64,000 nt of DNA from an uncultured Pelagibacteraceae bacterium (GCA_902596375.1 CACJTU010000005.1:21639-85638); one strand, 5' to 3'. Shown: positions 36,402-45,155, numbered from the stretch's first letter. The notes: generated by a model not told the origin, from the letters alone. Numbers and translations are program-made.

Positions 36402-38885
36402 TTATTTGTATATAATTGTGTCAAACAAACCATATTTATCAGAACTATTATCAATTCCTGAATAACTCAAACTTGCATCCTCAGTAATTTTAAATTTAAA
36501 TATTGCATCATTCATTAAGGAACTATTAAAAACTCCTAAACTCAATAATAAATCAAAATCTACGACTTCAAGGCCAGTAACTTTTTTAAAGAGACCTGGT
36601 TCTAATTTTGTAATAATATCTTTTAGTTTTCTTTCTCTGTAATCAGTTAAATACATAAAAACAGGAATCCTTGTTGCAAATTTTCTAAGCTTATCCTGTA
36701 TAAGTTTTCTCTTACTCTTATATTCTTTTTCCTTATCACTAATTTCTTTTTTTTCTTTTTTTGATAGATCTTTATTATTAGCTTTCTCTTTCAATTTTTT
36801 TATAGTTTCATTGTTATTAATTATTGTTTGAATATCATCATTTAAAGATCTAAAACCCTCAATCTTCATCAAAGCTTGCATTGCTCTCTCATTATTCATT
36901 AATCTTGAAAGAGTAAAATTATCTACATTTACAAGTGCTGCTGCATCCCATCTTCTTGCTAACATAGTAGCTGACATTCCACTCATAGCAATTTCTAGAA
37001 CTTCACCTGCATTTACTTCTCTCATATCAAAACCATCGTAAGACAAAACCGGTAAAAACTGAATAAACTCTTGAACCTTTTCTTCAGGATTTTTATCTTC
37101 TGAGATACTTAATCTACAACTATAATCAGAAATTAGATGCAAAGCTCTATTTGGAGCAAAATCAAAAACATAGCAATTGCGCTTTATAATTTCTTTTTTA
37201 TTTGGAGAGAGACCATCTGGATTACTAATTTCCCATGGACTTTGGACTCTAAATGCTGATTGAAAATATGTTTCAGGACTAGATGTGTTTCTTAACATAA
37301 ATATTCCAGACCATGGTCTTACCGTTACACCTTGGGTTAACTTAATACATGATAGGGTTATTGTTTTAGTTTTTAAGGGATTTGCCATTGCAGCTTTTAC
37401 TGGGGGTAATGCTTTGACGCCAAGTCCTGCTTTGTTTCCAGCAGCAACCACTACTTTATAATCATGATAAAAGCTGTTTTGCTTCTCTCTCAGCAAATTT
37501 CTCATTGCAAAACATGATGCAACATTAGGCATAAACCAAAAAGTATGATTTAAAAGATTAAGTAATTTAGTGTCAGAGAATGGAAAAGCTGGTTTCTTTG
37601 CACCTAGTTTTAGGTTATCTCTAGTAGTCTCTAGGTGTGCTCCTCGTATCAAATCTAACCACTTTTGTACCTCATCTTTATGATTAAACTTTGCCTCCTC
37701 TTCTATACCTTTGGCTGAAAAAAATTCATTCAAATCAAATTCATCAAATTCTCCTTCTAAAGCAATTTCTTTTATAGCGTCGGGAACTTTATATGTCATT
37801 AAAATCATTCTTGGTAATGACGCATATGGATTGTCTCCATTTGATTTTGGCCAATTTATTTTTGCTTTTTGTTCATCTGTGTATGTCCAATTATAAATTT
37901 GATTTTCTAAAAACTCACCAGAGTCTAAAGCTCTGAATGGTGTGCCAGATAAAATTAAAAAATGATTAGAGGTTATTGGTAGATCTTTGTAATCGAAATC
38001 TTTAAGCGTTTTATTCGATTGATAGCTAACCTCTTGATTATCATCTGTTTCAAATAAATCTTGAGCTTTATCTCTCCATGCACCAAAATGATATTCGTCA
38101 ATTATAACACAGTCCCAATTAATTACATGAATCCACTCATTTTTCGGCTTAATACCACCAGATTTATTTTTTCCTAGGTAATCCTGAAATGAACCGAAAC
38201 AAACAAATGGTTTACTTTTTTTTATTTGTTTGTAGCTCATCCCATCTTTAGATAAAAATTGCCATTCAGAAAAATCTCTATGTCTTAATAAATCTTCTTC
38301 CCATGCATTTTGGACTGCTGGCTTATAAGTCAATACTAAAATTTTTTTCCAATTTGATTTTAATGCTAGTTGATAAGCAGCAAAAGTTTTACCAAATCTC
38401 ATTTTTGCATTCCACAGAAACCTAGGGGTTTTATCTTTATTTTTATCCCTGAAACTTTTAAAATATTTATAGGTAATGTTTACTGCATCTTTTTGTTCTG
38501 GTCTCATTTTGAAATTTAAATCACGATCTTCTTCTCCTGTTTTTCCATCATAAATAAATTTTATTGCTGATTTGGCTACGCTATCTGAGCATCTAAACCA
38601 TTCTCCTTTTGGATTATTAACACCCTTAGATCTTAAAAATTTATGTACCTCTCTATCAGTAAAAGTAGTTCCGTCAGTTCTTACAGCAGATTCTTCAATA
38701 ACAATTTTGTAAGGCTCTTTGCCAGGTCTTAAAGTTGGATATTGTTGTTTTATCCTTCTTTTTACATCCCCTGTGCTTGTATAACCAATTTTTATTAATC
38801 CATCCAATTGAGGGTTTGAGTCACGATATCCATATATTTTTGGAGAAAAGTTTTTTTTATCTTCAAAAAAATTTTTATTTTTCAC
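36402..38885 (-). CDS. GIY-YIG (T5orf172-type) nuclease fused to a superfamily 2 helicase
   Basis: An 827-residue restriction-like protein. Residues 17-100 form a GIY-YIG domain: KIYGY, LIKIGYTST (31-38), VKRRI, the likely catalytic Glu79 and His81 in FTDREVHKF, and GEWF at 94-97. The helicase follows: Walker A MRFGKT (162-167), IIDEYHF (261-267), LSGTPFRAL (313-320) and QSAFRVQSPW (542-551). Such fusions act as the cutting and translocating subunit of restriction systems. It overlaps the upstream methylase gene by 11 bases, as expected for one enzyme system. Confidence 0.88.
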   Translation of the reverse strand: MKNKNFFEDKKNFSPKIYGYRDSNPQLDGLIKIGYTSTGDVKRRIKQQYPTLRPGKEPYKIVIEESAVRTDGTTFTDREVHKFLRSKGVNNPKGEWFRCSDSVAKSAIKFIYDGKTGEEDRDLNFKMRPEQKDAVNITYKYFKSFRDKNKDKTPRFLWNAKMRFGKTFAAYQLALKSNWKKILVLTYKPAVQNAWEEDLLRHRDFSEWQFLSKDGMSYKQIKKSKPFVCFGSFQDYLGKNKSGGIKPKNEWIHVINWDCVIIDEYHFGAWRDKAQDLFETDDNQEVSYQSNKTLKDFDYKDLPITSNHFLILSGTPFRALDSGEFLENQIYNWTYTDEQKAKINWPKSNGDNPYASLPRMILMTYKVPDAIKEIALEGEFDEFDLNEFFSAKGIEEEAKFNHKDEVQKWLDLIRGAHLETTRDNLKLGAKKPAFPFSDTKLLNLLNHTFWFMPNVASCFAMRNLLREKQNSFYHDYKVVVAAGNKAGLGVKALPPVKAAMANPLKTKTITLSCIKLTQGVTVRPWSGIFMLRNTSSPETYFQSAFRVQSPWEISNPDGLSPNKKEIIKRNCYVFDFAPNRALHLISDYSCRLSISEDKNPEEKVQEFIQFLPVLSYDGFDMREVNAGEVLEIAMSGMSATMLARRWDAAALVNVDNFTLSRLMNNERAMQALMKIEGFRSLNDDIQTIINNNETIKKLKEKANNKDLSKKEKKEISDKEKEYKSKRKLIQDKLRKFATRIPVFMYLTDYRERKLKDIITKLEPGLFKKVTGLEVVDFDLLLSLGVFNSSLMNDAIFKFKITEDASLSYSGIDNSSDKYGLFDTIIYK

Positions 38886-40425
38886 CTTTTATTTCTTCAA
38901 TTATTTCTATTTCTCTTTTTGATAGATTATATTTTTTATATAGTTCTTGATCATCCCACTTTTTACTAAAATCCTGCATTGGCACTAATGAATATGCTTT
39001 TTGCATTGTATTTTGAGTAATTTTTATAATTGAGGTCATATAATGAAAAAATTTTGTTTGGGTATATGTGATTACATTGTCAGCCATATTTTTTTTATCA
39101 AAAGGACCAATAATTAAATATGTCTCTGTACAACATGAATTTGTTCCAACTACAATCGGTTTTAACCAATCATTTAAATAATCACCGACCCCCCATGCCT
39201 TTGGTATTAAAATTTTATATTTATTGACCCAATCAATATTTTTTCTAACTTTATTATTTTCAATAAATCCTAATCCTTTACTTTTCCAACCCTGATAATA
39301 AAATTCTACAGCTCCACTAAATTTTTTAAGTTTGTAATTTGGTTTAATTCTTGTGTAACTATTATCTTCTCTTAAATCAAAACCAAAAGGATCATTAGCG
39401 CTAATTAATTCTGAAAAAGATTTTTCTTTTTTTTCTCTCACTTTATTTAAAATTCCAACTGAATCATTATCTCGAATAAAAATTTGTGAAACATCATCAA
39501 GTAACAGTCTTTTACTTTTTGAAATTATCTCACCTTTTTGATGAGAAAAAACTTCACATTCACCATCATAATTTTTGTCCCATAAAAAATAACAAACTCC
39601 TCCTTTTGGAGGGTTTCCAGGAAAACATTCTCTAGCGTCTTTAAAATCATGTAGCTCTTTAATTCTTTTATCATTTAACATTTCTTTTCTAAATGAATCT
39701 AAACCTCTCCCGCCAGTAAACCATCTAGATGGAATTATCATTATTAAGTAGTTCGGATTTAATTTTTTTGCTTGATTAACAAATTTATCATAAATAGGTA
39801 TTGCACTTGATCCTACTCCACCCCCGTCATTCAGTTGATATGGTGGATTTCCAATTATTACATCAAATTTCATATTTTTTATATTTTGTGGAAATTTATC
39901 ATGAATAAAATTGTATGCATAACTTTCAAGAGATTCTCCTCTACTATAGCTCTTTTCATTAGCTCCACAATACCTGCATGAACCATTAAACCATGTATGA
40001 TTAGATTTTTGATAAAAAATGTTTCCATTTTTGGTATTAAATATTTTTGTAATTGAATTTTTACTATCAGCATATTTTGAGCAATACAAAGATCTTCTTG
40101 AGACCAATGAAGTTAATTCAGTGTTAGCGATTCCATATATTTGTTTACTCAAAATATGATTTATTCGTGTTTTAATTTTTGTAATTTTTTTCTCTAAACC
40201 TTTGTTTAGCCTTTTAACTATTTCTCTTAAAAAAACTCCAGATTTACAAGTTGGATCTAAAAATTTTATATTTTCATTTTCCCAAATTTTTTTAGGCAAT
40301 AAATCTAGAAGCTTATTTACGGTTGATGGAGGAGTAAATACTTCATCGTTACTTAAATTTGCTAAACAATTAAGTATATCAGGATTACTTTTTTTTAATT
40401 CTTCACTAGGATTTTTCTTTAACAT
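38875..40425 (-). CDS. N6-adenine DNA methyltransferase (Eco57I-like)
   Basis: A 516-residue modification methylase. DEVFTPPSTVNKLLDLLP starts the family core, motif I is FLDPTCKSGVFL (55-66), and the catalytic motif IV is NPPY (193-196). A CRYCG element at 150-154 sits between them and may be half of a zinc site. The C-terminal half (about 260-500) is probably the target recognition domain. Adjacent genes encode a second methylase-like protein and the nuclease-helicase, so this is the host-protecting arm of a restriction-modification locus. It overlaps both neighbours by 11-20 bases. Confidence 0.88.
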   Translation of the reverse strand: MLKKNPSEELKKSNPDILNCLANLSNDEVFTPPSTVNKLLDLLPKKIWENENIKFLDPTCKSGVFLREIVKRLNKGLEKKITKIKTRINHILSKQIYGIANTELTSLVSRRSLYCSKYADSKNSITKIFNTKNGNIFYQKSNHTWFNGSCRYCGANEKSYSRGESLESYAYNFIHDKFPQNIKNMKFDVIIGNPPYQLNDGGGVGSSAIPIYDKFVNQAKKLNPNYLIMIIPSRWFTGGRGLDSFRKEMLNDKRIKELHDFKDARECFPGNPPKGGVCYFLWDKNYDGECEVFSHQKGEIISKSKRLLLDDVSQIFIRDNDSVGILNKVREKKEKSFSELISANDPFGFDLREDNSYTRIKPNYKLKKFSGAVEFYYQGWKSKGLGFIENNKVRKNIDWVNKYKILIPKAWGVGDYLNDWLKPIVVGTNSCCTETYLIIGPFDKKNMADNVITYTQTKFFHYMTSIIKITQNTMQKAYSLVPMQDFSKKWDDQELYKKYNLSKREIEIIEEIKGEK

Positions 40426-41050
40426 TTTTTTCTAAATCTAAATAATGTATTGGTTTATAGGAATATTTTGGATCAGGGATAATTACTTTTTCACCAAGAT
40501 CTGAGAATAACGTATCTTTTTCAAAAGGTTGATAAGCAATAAGGTCTGAAAAAATATAATCTGTTCTTTTAATTAAACTACCTGTTACAAAGCTCCACTC
40601 TGCAAAAATAATTGGTTGTTTGCTTTCTTGATCCAAAAGACTTAAAGCATCACCCCATACAATGTTAAATGATAAAATATATTTAATAGTTTTAATAAAT
40701 TTTTGACTTATATTTTTTTCATAAATTTTATTATAATTTTCTATAACTAGATCAAATAATCTCTTTCTACACATTTCAACATTGTCTTTAAGTATGTCAA
40801 TTCCATAAAGACTTGAAATAGCTTGAACAATATATCTTTCAAATTCTACTTTACTATTTTTATATCTTTTTGTTATTACATTTATTTTTCTTATAAGAAC
40901 TTGAACCAAAAAGTTTCCATTTCCACATGCTGGCTCAAGAAATCTAGAGTCAATTCTTAAAGTTTCTTCATTAACAATATCCAACATATCATTAACATCT
41001 TTTTCAGAGGTATATACCTCAGCAAATTCTTTAACTCTATCTATACTCAT
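40406..41050 (-). CDS. Short DNA methyltransferase-like subunit
   Basis: A 214-residue protein with motif I FLEPACGNGNFLVQVL (37-52), the downstream YGIDILKDNVEMCRKRL (motif II region), and NIVWGDALSL. No NPPY/DPPY catalytic motif follows. The sequence ends smoothly and resembles a short family commonly placed beside Eco57I-type methylases, as far as I recall, so it is not an obvious truncation. It probably binds SAM as a partner subunit without independent catalysis. It lies upstream of the full methylase with a 20-base overlap. Confidence 0.8.
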   Translation of the reverse strand: MSIDRVKEFAEVYTSEKDVNDMLDIVNEETLRIDSRFLEPACGNGNFLVQVLIRKINVITKRYKNSKVEFERYIVQAISSLYGIDILKDNVEMCRKRLFDLVIENYNKIYEKNISQKFIKTIKYILSFNIVWGDALSLLDQESKQPIIFAEWSFVTGSLIKRTDYIFSDLIAYQPFEKDTLFSDLGEKVIIPDPKYSYKPIHYLDLEKNVKEKS

Positions 41051-41051
41051 A

Positions 41052-41186
41052 TTATGATTTTGGATTTTTTTCTTTTTTAAATTTTTTCATTTCTTTATAA
41101 AGTTTCGCAAAATCTTTATGAGATCCTTTCTTCTTTCCAAGTTCTCTAAACTTTTTGGTCCATTCATTACGATCTTTTTTTTCCAT
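41052..41186 (-). CDS. Very small basic protein leading the methylase operon
   Basis: A 44-residue open frame, MEKKDRNEWTKKFRELGKKK then GSHKDFAKLYKEMKKFKKEKNPKS. It is strongly basic and likely helical, with evenly spaced Trp/Phe/Tyr. It ends one base before the short methylase start, so it would be the first gene of that operon. The rightward neighbour begins 26 bases upstream. Its amino-acid spacing looks like protein, not random A/T codons, but the short length leaves doubt. Confidence 0.55.
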   Translation of the reverse strand: MEKKDRNEWTKKFRELGKKKGSHKDFAKLYKEMKKFKKEKNPKS

Positions 41187-41211
41187 ATTAAATAAGTATA
41201 ATTTAATAAAA

Positions 41212-41676
41212 ATGAACAATAAAGACTATAACAGAAACCCAAAGGGTACAAATCAGTGGAAATTAAGAACTGACAAGGAGCTTCAAAATATAATTAATAG
41301 TAAACCACGAAATTGGACAAAAAAAGATTTTAGAGGCGAAGGTAAACTGAATAAAAAAAAGCTAATGACCAGAAAGGAAACTGATAGAAAAACTCTTAAA
41401 TTTTATCAAACTGGTAGAACATATATAAGAAATTTAAAAGATCATTTTAATAATTCTACCGAAGAAAGTATTAAAGAATTTCAAAAAGGTGAAATAGATT
41501 TCGAAAAACTTAAGAATAGATCTTCAACTATTAAATGGAGAAATAAAATGTCTGAAAATAAGCGTAAAATTTATGACAAAAAAATATATGCAGAGATAAA
41601 AAATAATGCAGAAAGATTAGAAGAAAAAAGAAAAAGACAAAAAAAATGGTATAATCAGCAAAAAGATTTAAAGTAA
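41212..41676 (+). CDS. Unknown basic protein at the island edge
   Basis: A 154-residue, highly charged protein (Lys, Arg, Asn, Glu) without a recognised domain or membrane segment. It begins NNKDYNRNPKGTNQWKL. The end (NAERLEEKRKRQKKWYNQQK) is a basic helix, so nucleic-acid binding is possible. I chose the ATG at 41212; the open frame extends 19 codons further but overlaps the divergent 44-residue gene and adds hydrophobic residues unlike the rest. It precedes a tiny membrane protein gene by 2 bases. Confidence 0.65.
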   Translation: MNNKDYNRNPKGTNQWKLRTDKELQNIINSKPRNWTKKDFRGEGKLNKKKLMTRKETDRKTLKFYQTGRTYIRNLKDHFNNSTEESIKEFQKGEIDFEKLKNRSSTIKWRNKMSENKRKIYDKKIYAEIKNNAERLEEKRKRQKKWYNQQKDLK

Positions 41677-41678
41677 TT

Positions 41679-41810
41679 ATGGATTTAGTATTTTTATTTA
41701 AAATTATATTTCTTCTAGGAGTATTAGTTGCTCTCTATGCTGTAATTAGAAACTTAGATATCATTAAAATTATACTTGGTTATTGGTTTGATTTACTATT
41801 TAGAAAGTAA
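41679..41810 (+). CDS. Small single-pass membrane protein
   Basis: A 43-residue frame, MDLVFLFKIIFLLGVLVALY then AVIRNLDIIKIILGYWFDLLFRK. It is almost wholly hydrophobic, with one clear membrane helix at about residues 3-21 and a second hydrophobic stretch. It starts 2 bases after the upstream unknown gene and overlaps the convergent hisG end by 15 bases. It has no recognised family. Small toxin-like or regulatory membrane peptides have this shape, but that is only a resemblance. Confidence 0.5.
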   Translation: MDLVFLFKIIFLLGVLVALYAVIRNLDIIKIILGYWFDLLFRK

Positions 41811-42470
41811 TTTAAGTATTTTTTTTACTCCCTTTTTTTTAATCGATTTTTTAGCATAAAATAAACAAGCAGAAGAACTTAAGATTGTATCAATAACTTT
41901 TAAATTATTTTGTCTTAATGTTTCACCGGTTGTACTCAGATCCACTATTAAGTCTGCAGTTAATTTATTTGCAGCCTCTGTGGCGCCAAGTGAAGAAATT
42001 AATTCATATTGAGTAATTCCTTTAGAATTAAACCAACCATGAGCAAGGTTTTTAAATTTGGTTGCACAACGCATTAATCTTTTCTTTTTTTGATAAAATT
42101 CGTAAGAAATATCCTCTAAGTCCGTGGGATTGACACAGTCAATCCACATTGTGTCTACCGCAACGATTAAGTCAGATCTTCCCCAACTATATTGTTTTGC
42201 AAGGGCAATGTTAGATTGGATGCTTTGATCACTTTCAAGCCACAAATCTTTTCCACTAATGCCAATATCTCCAATTCCTTTTCCTAATGCTTCTACAATT
42301 TCTGTAGCATTCATATAAAGCACACGAATATTAGGATATCCTTTAATAGACCCGATCAAGGATCGTTCACTTTCCCGAATTATTTTTAATTTTTTTTTTT
42401 TAAAAACTTTTTCTGCTTCAGCTTTCATGCGTCCTTTAGATAAAGTTAAAATAGTTATTGTCTCTTTCAT
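41796..42470 (-). CDS. hisG: ATP phosphoribosyltransferase, short form
   Basis: First step of histidine synthesis. At 224 residues this is the short HisG, lacking the C-terminal regulatory domain. Landmarks are LTLSKGRMKAEAEKVF, the GKGIGDIGISGKDLW segment near residue 63, and the PRPP-binding stretch ELISSLGATEAANKLTADLIVDLSTTGETLR, with a modified E-x-x-G-S-x-E core. Short HisG works in a complex with HisZ, whose gene immediately precedes it and shares one base. It marks the return to core genes after the accessory region. Confidence 0.93.
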   Translation of the reverse strand: MKETITILTLSKGRMKAEAEKVFKKKKLKIIRESERSLIGSIKGYPNIRVLYMNATEIVEALGKGIGDIGISGKDLWLESDQSIQSNIALAKQYSWGRSDLIVAVDTMWIDCVNPTDLEDISYEFYQKKKRLMRCATKFKNLAHGWFNSKGITQYELISSLGATEAANKLTADLIVDLSTTGETLRQNNLKVIDTILSSSACLFYAKKSIKKKGVKKILKLLSK

Positions 42471-43513
42471 CAGATAATAGCTCTATTAATTGCTGCACCA
42501 ACAGCGTTTAAGTCTTTCTTATTTCCAAGATCTTTAATTAAATTATCAAATCGTCCACCACTTAAAAAAATTTCTTTTCTATTATTAAAATTAACTTTAA
42601 TGTTAAAAGTCATTCCGGTGTAATAGCTTATTTGTCTGTTTATATTTGGATTAAAATTAACTTTAACGTTCTTAATATTATTTTTTTTTATTGGAAAATA
42701 ATCATCACTTATAAATATATTAAGATTATTTTTTTGGAAAAAACTATTTAAAATTTTTGGAGCTTTTTCTATAGGGCAAGAAATTCTCAGATAATCTTTT
42801 ATAATTTTAACACTTTTTTTATTCGAAATATTTCTAGGATCCTGGTAATTTTTCAGATCAAATCTTTCTAAAATTTCTCTTAAAGATCTTCCAGAATAGT
42901 TTTTTGTTAAATCTTTCTTTCTAAGTTTTTCAGCTAATATTTTATCCTGTTCAACTAATTTAGGATTAATATCCTTGTTATCAGAAAGCTTTCTTAGTAA
43001 TTGATCAAAATAAATTTCTCTTGAAAAATGACGTTGAATTTTTTCTCTCCATCTTAAAGGGAGTAGTGTGAGTTTACTTACTAAAAGATTAAAAATCTCA
43101 ATATTACTTAGACTTAATTCACATCTCTTAAATTTAGATTTTTTAAATATATCTAAAGATGTTTTAATAATTTCATAATCATCTTTTTCCTTATTTTTTG
43201 AATTAAATATTTCATAACCTGTCTGTTTAATTATGGGAGATTTATTGTTGTTTTGTTTTCGGTAAACTTCACCACTATATGACCATTTTATTTTATTTTG
43301 AGTTTTATCCTTTATTAATTTTAATACACTGGCTATAGATAGGTCACTCCTTAACGAATACTCAGTGTTATTCTGATCATAAAAAGAAAAAAGATATTGT
43401 CTAAAATTACCGCCTGATCTTTTAAGAATGTGCTTAGTTTCTATAATACTATCAAGTTCAATATTCTTAAAACCTCTGGATTTAAGAATTTTAGATAAAT
43501 TTTCTGATTTCAT
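42470..43513 (-). CDS. hisZ: ATP phosphoribosyltransferase regulatory subunit
   Basis: A 347-residue class II aminoacyl-tRNA synthetase-like protein without tRNA charging function. It shows the motif 2 remnant YSLRSDLSIASVLKLI and SYSGEVYRKQ. The C-terminal AFR-type segment YYTGMTFNIKV and LSGGRFDNLIKDLG are typical of HisZ. It forms the allosteric complex with short HisG, sensing histidine. It overlaps hisS upstream by 23 bases and hisG downstream by one, so the three genes form a hisS-hisZ-hisG operon. Confidence 0.92.
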   Translation of the reverse strand: MKSENLSKILKSRGFKNIELDSIIETKHILKRSGGNFRQYLFSFYDQNNTEYSLRSDLSIASVLKLIKDKTQNKIKWSYSGEVYRKQNNNKSPIIKQTGYEIFNSKNKEKDDYEIIKTSLDIFKKSKFKRCELSLSNIEIFNLLVSKLTLLPLRWREKIQRHFSREIYFDQLLRKLSDNKDINPKLVEQDKILAEKLRKKDLTKNYSGRSLREILERFDLKNYQDPRNISNKKSVKIIKDYLRISCPIEKAPKILNSFFQKNNLNIFISDDYFPIKKNNIKNVKVNFNPNINRQISYYTGMTFNIKVNFNNRKEIFLSGGRFDNLIKDLGNKKDLNAVGAAINRAII

Positions 43514-44882
43514 CTATTAATTTATCTTTTGGAACTGTTGTTTGATTATCTCCCTTTAAACCAAGAAGATTTTTTAATGTAAACGTATTATCTTTAAATT
43601 CATTTTCTCCACAAATAATTGCAACTGGAAGTTTTCTTCGATTACCATAATCTAATTGTTTCGATAATTTTTTTTTACTGTCTAGAAAAATTTCTGAATT
43701 AATATTATTTTTTCTTAAATAATTTAAAATCTCATAATATTTTTCTAAATAAGACTCTTCCATAACACATATAAGAACTGGTTTTGCCTCTTTAGCTTCT
43801 ATCTCTTTTTTTTGTAATAAACAGAACACTAGTCTATCAATACCTATTGAGACACCACTTCCTAAAAAAGGGTCTCCTTTAAATTTTGTAACAAGGTACT
43901 CACCTCCACTACAGCATGAGCCTGGGTCTATACTCTTCCCCTTAGGGTTTTTAACGTCAAACTTCAAATTTGTTTCAACGATCCATCCAGTGTAGATATC
44001 TAAACCACGAATTTTTGAGGGATCAAATTTAACTTGATCAGCATACTCACCATACTTTAAGACCTCAAATAAATCTTCAAGTTCTTTAATTCCTTCTTGG
44101 GTTGTTTCGTTATCTGTTTGTTTCTTTAATTGATTTAAATCCTTAACTTTTAAAAATTCTATAATTTTAGATGCTTGTTCATCAGATAAATCTGCTCCTT
44201 TAGTAATTGCCCCACTAGCATCAATCCTTTCTTTTTTTAATAATTCTTCTACTCCTTTGATTCCAAAACCTGGCTTGTCTAATTTATCAATAGCCCGTAA
44301 AACCTTTTGTCTCTGTTTTTCATCAATAATTTTAAGGTCCTGCATCAAACCTTGAACTATTTTCCTATTACTTACATTGATAACAAAATCTGATTTTTTT
44401 AATCCTATTTCTAAAAAGGTAGAACTAATAATATTACATAATTCTGCGTTGGCTTGTTTTTTGTCAAATTTACCAATTATATCTACGTCACACTGTCCGA
44501 AAGATTTATATCTCCCATTTCCTGGTTTCTCTCGTCTAAATACTGTACCTATCTGATATCTCTTATATGGATTTGGTAAGTCCAAATAATTTTGACTATA
44601 AAAACGAATAAAACCCTGCGATAGATCATATCTTAAAGATACATCGGTACCATTTTCATCATAGGTAAATATGTCTGCCATTGGATTTTCATCATCTTCT
44701 GCTAAAGAATTTCCAATAATTGAACTCAATTCCATAGGACTTGTCTCTAAAGGACTAAATCCATATTTAATAAAATTTTTTTCAATAATACCCAGCAACT
44801 TCTTTTTGAGTGCTAATGCATCGCCCCATGTATCTTGAAAGCCACTTGGAAGTATTGCTTTTAATTGTTTTTCTTTACTCAT
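43491..44882 (-). CDS. hisS: Histidyl-tRNA synthetase (alphaproteobacterial type)
   Basis: Charges tRNA-His. The 463-residue class II enzyme has SLRYDLSQGFIRF near residue 83 and RYKSFGQCDVDIIG near 125. These forms resemble eukaryotic HisRS more than the E. coli type (LRPEGTA, R.F.Q). The signature histidine A-like region is represented by IRGLDIYTGWIVE. I start at the ATG at 44882 (MSKEKQLKAIL); an open frame continues 25 codons upstream but runs through tRNA-His and cannot be coding. The divergent enzyme fits the missing G-1 in the adjacent tRNA-His. Confidence 0.94.
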   Translation of the reverse strand: MSKEKQLKAILPSGFQDTWGDALALKKKLLGIIEKNFIKYGFSPLETSPMELSSIIGNSLAEDDENPMADIFTYDENGTDVSLRYDLSQGFIRFYSQNYLDLPNPYKRYQIGTVFRREKPGNGRYKSFGQCDVDIIGKFDKKQANAELCNIISSTFLEIGLKKSDFVINVSNRKIVQGLMQDLKIIDEKQRQKVLRAIDKLDKPGFGIKGVEELLKKERIDASGAITKGADLSDEQASKIIEFLKVKDLNQLKKQTDNETTQEGIKELEDLFEVLKYGEYADQVKFDPSKIRGLDIYTGWIVETNLKFDVKNPKGKSIDPGSCCSGGEYLVTKFKGDPFLGSGVSIGIDRLVFCLLQKKEIEAKEAKPVLICVMEESYLEKYYEILNYLRKNNINSEIFLDSKKKLSKQLDYGNRRKLPVAIICGENEFKDNTFTLKNLLGLKGDNQTTVPKDKLIDEIRKFI

Positions 44883-44890
44883 TTTAATTA

Positions 44891-44905
44891 GGCATCTCCT
44901 ATGCC
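44891..44905 (-). promoter_or_regulatory. Hairpin that displays the hisS ribosome-binding site
   Basis: On the minus strand GGCAT-AGGAG-ATGCC forms a 5-bp perfect hairpin whose whole loop is the Shine-Dalgarno sequence AGGAG. The hisS ATG begins 13 bases beyond the AGGAG, longer than usual. The hairpin begins only a few bases after the tRNA-His CCA end, so it may also serve as a processing boundary. A regulatory role is inferred from structure alone. Confidence 0.35.
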
Positions 44906-44908
44906 TTT

Positions 44909-44986
44909 TGGTACGGATGAGTGGACTCGAACCACTGACCCCTTGAATCACAATCAAGTGCTCTAACCAAGCTGAGCTACATCCGC
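44909..44986 (-). tRNA. tRNA-His (GTG)
   Basis: A full cloverleaf read leftward: acceptor GCGGATG with CATCCGT, D-stem GCTC/GAGC, anticodon arm CTTGA-TTGTGAT-TCAAG, T-loop TTCGAGT, and encoded CCA. The first pair is G1-U72, the discriminator is A73, and the base before G1 is T. Canonical tRNA-His has an extra G-1 opposite C73; its absence with A73 is the known alphaproteobacterial exception. It is co-oriented with hisS, 27 bases upstream of its start, and probably co-transcribed. Confidence 0.95.
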
Positions 44987-45155
44987 ATAGTTTGTTTATA
45001 TTCTTTTTTTTGTGAATTTTAAATAATTATAAATAACAGCCCTAATGGCTATGGAAACAGCTTCTATGTGTACTTCTCAAAGTCTTTCTGTATGTAATAT
45101 TTATATTCATAGGCAGTCTTTTAAACAAAAATAATAAATATGCAATACTTTAAAT

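Noticed and set aside
40406-41050. Short methylase as a truncated pseudogene
   Set aside because: Motif I and flanks are intact, the frame is open, both ends are coupled to neighbours, and short companion methylases without NPPY occur beside such enzymes.
41155-41211. Longer start for the 154-residue unknown gene
   Set aside because: It would overlap the divergent 44-residue gene and adds a hydrophobic stretch unlike the rest.
23292-41810. Prophage, integrative element or CRISPR-Cas
   Set aside because: No integrase, structural phage genes, transposase, repeat-spacer array or flanking att-like duplication was seen; the Cas4-like nuclease stands alone.
44883-44957. N-terminal extension of hisS by 25 codons
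   Set aside because: The extension runs through the tRNA-His gene; homologues start at MSKEKQLK, so 44882 is used.
45000-45155. Possible small RNA between tRNA-His and the cspA terminator
   Set aside because: Only a short AGCC-CTAAT-GGCT hairpin is visible; no convincing promoter or larger structure supports an RNA gene.
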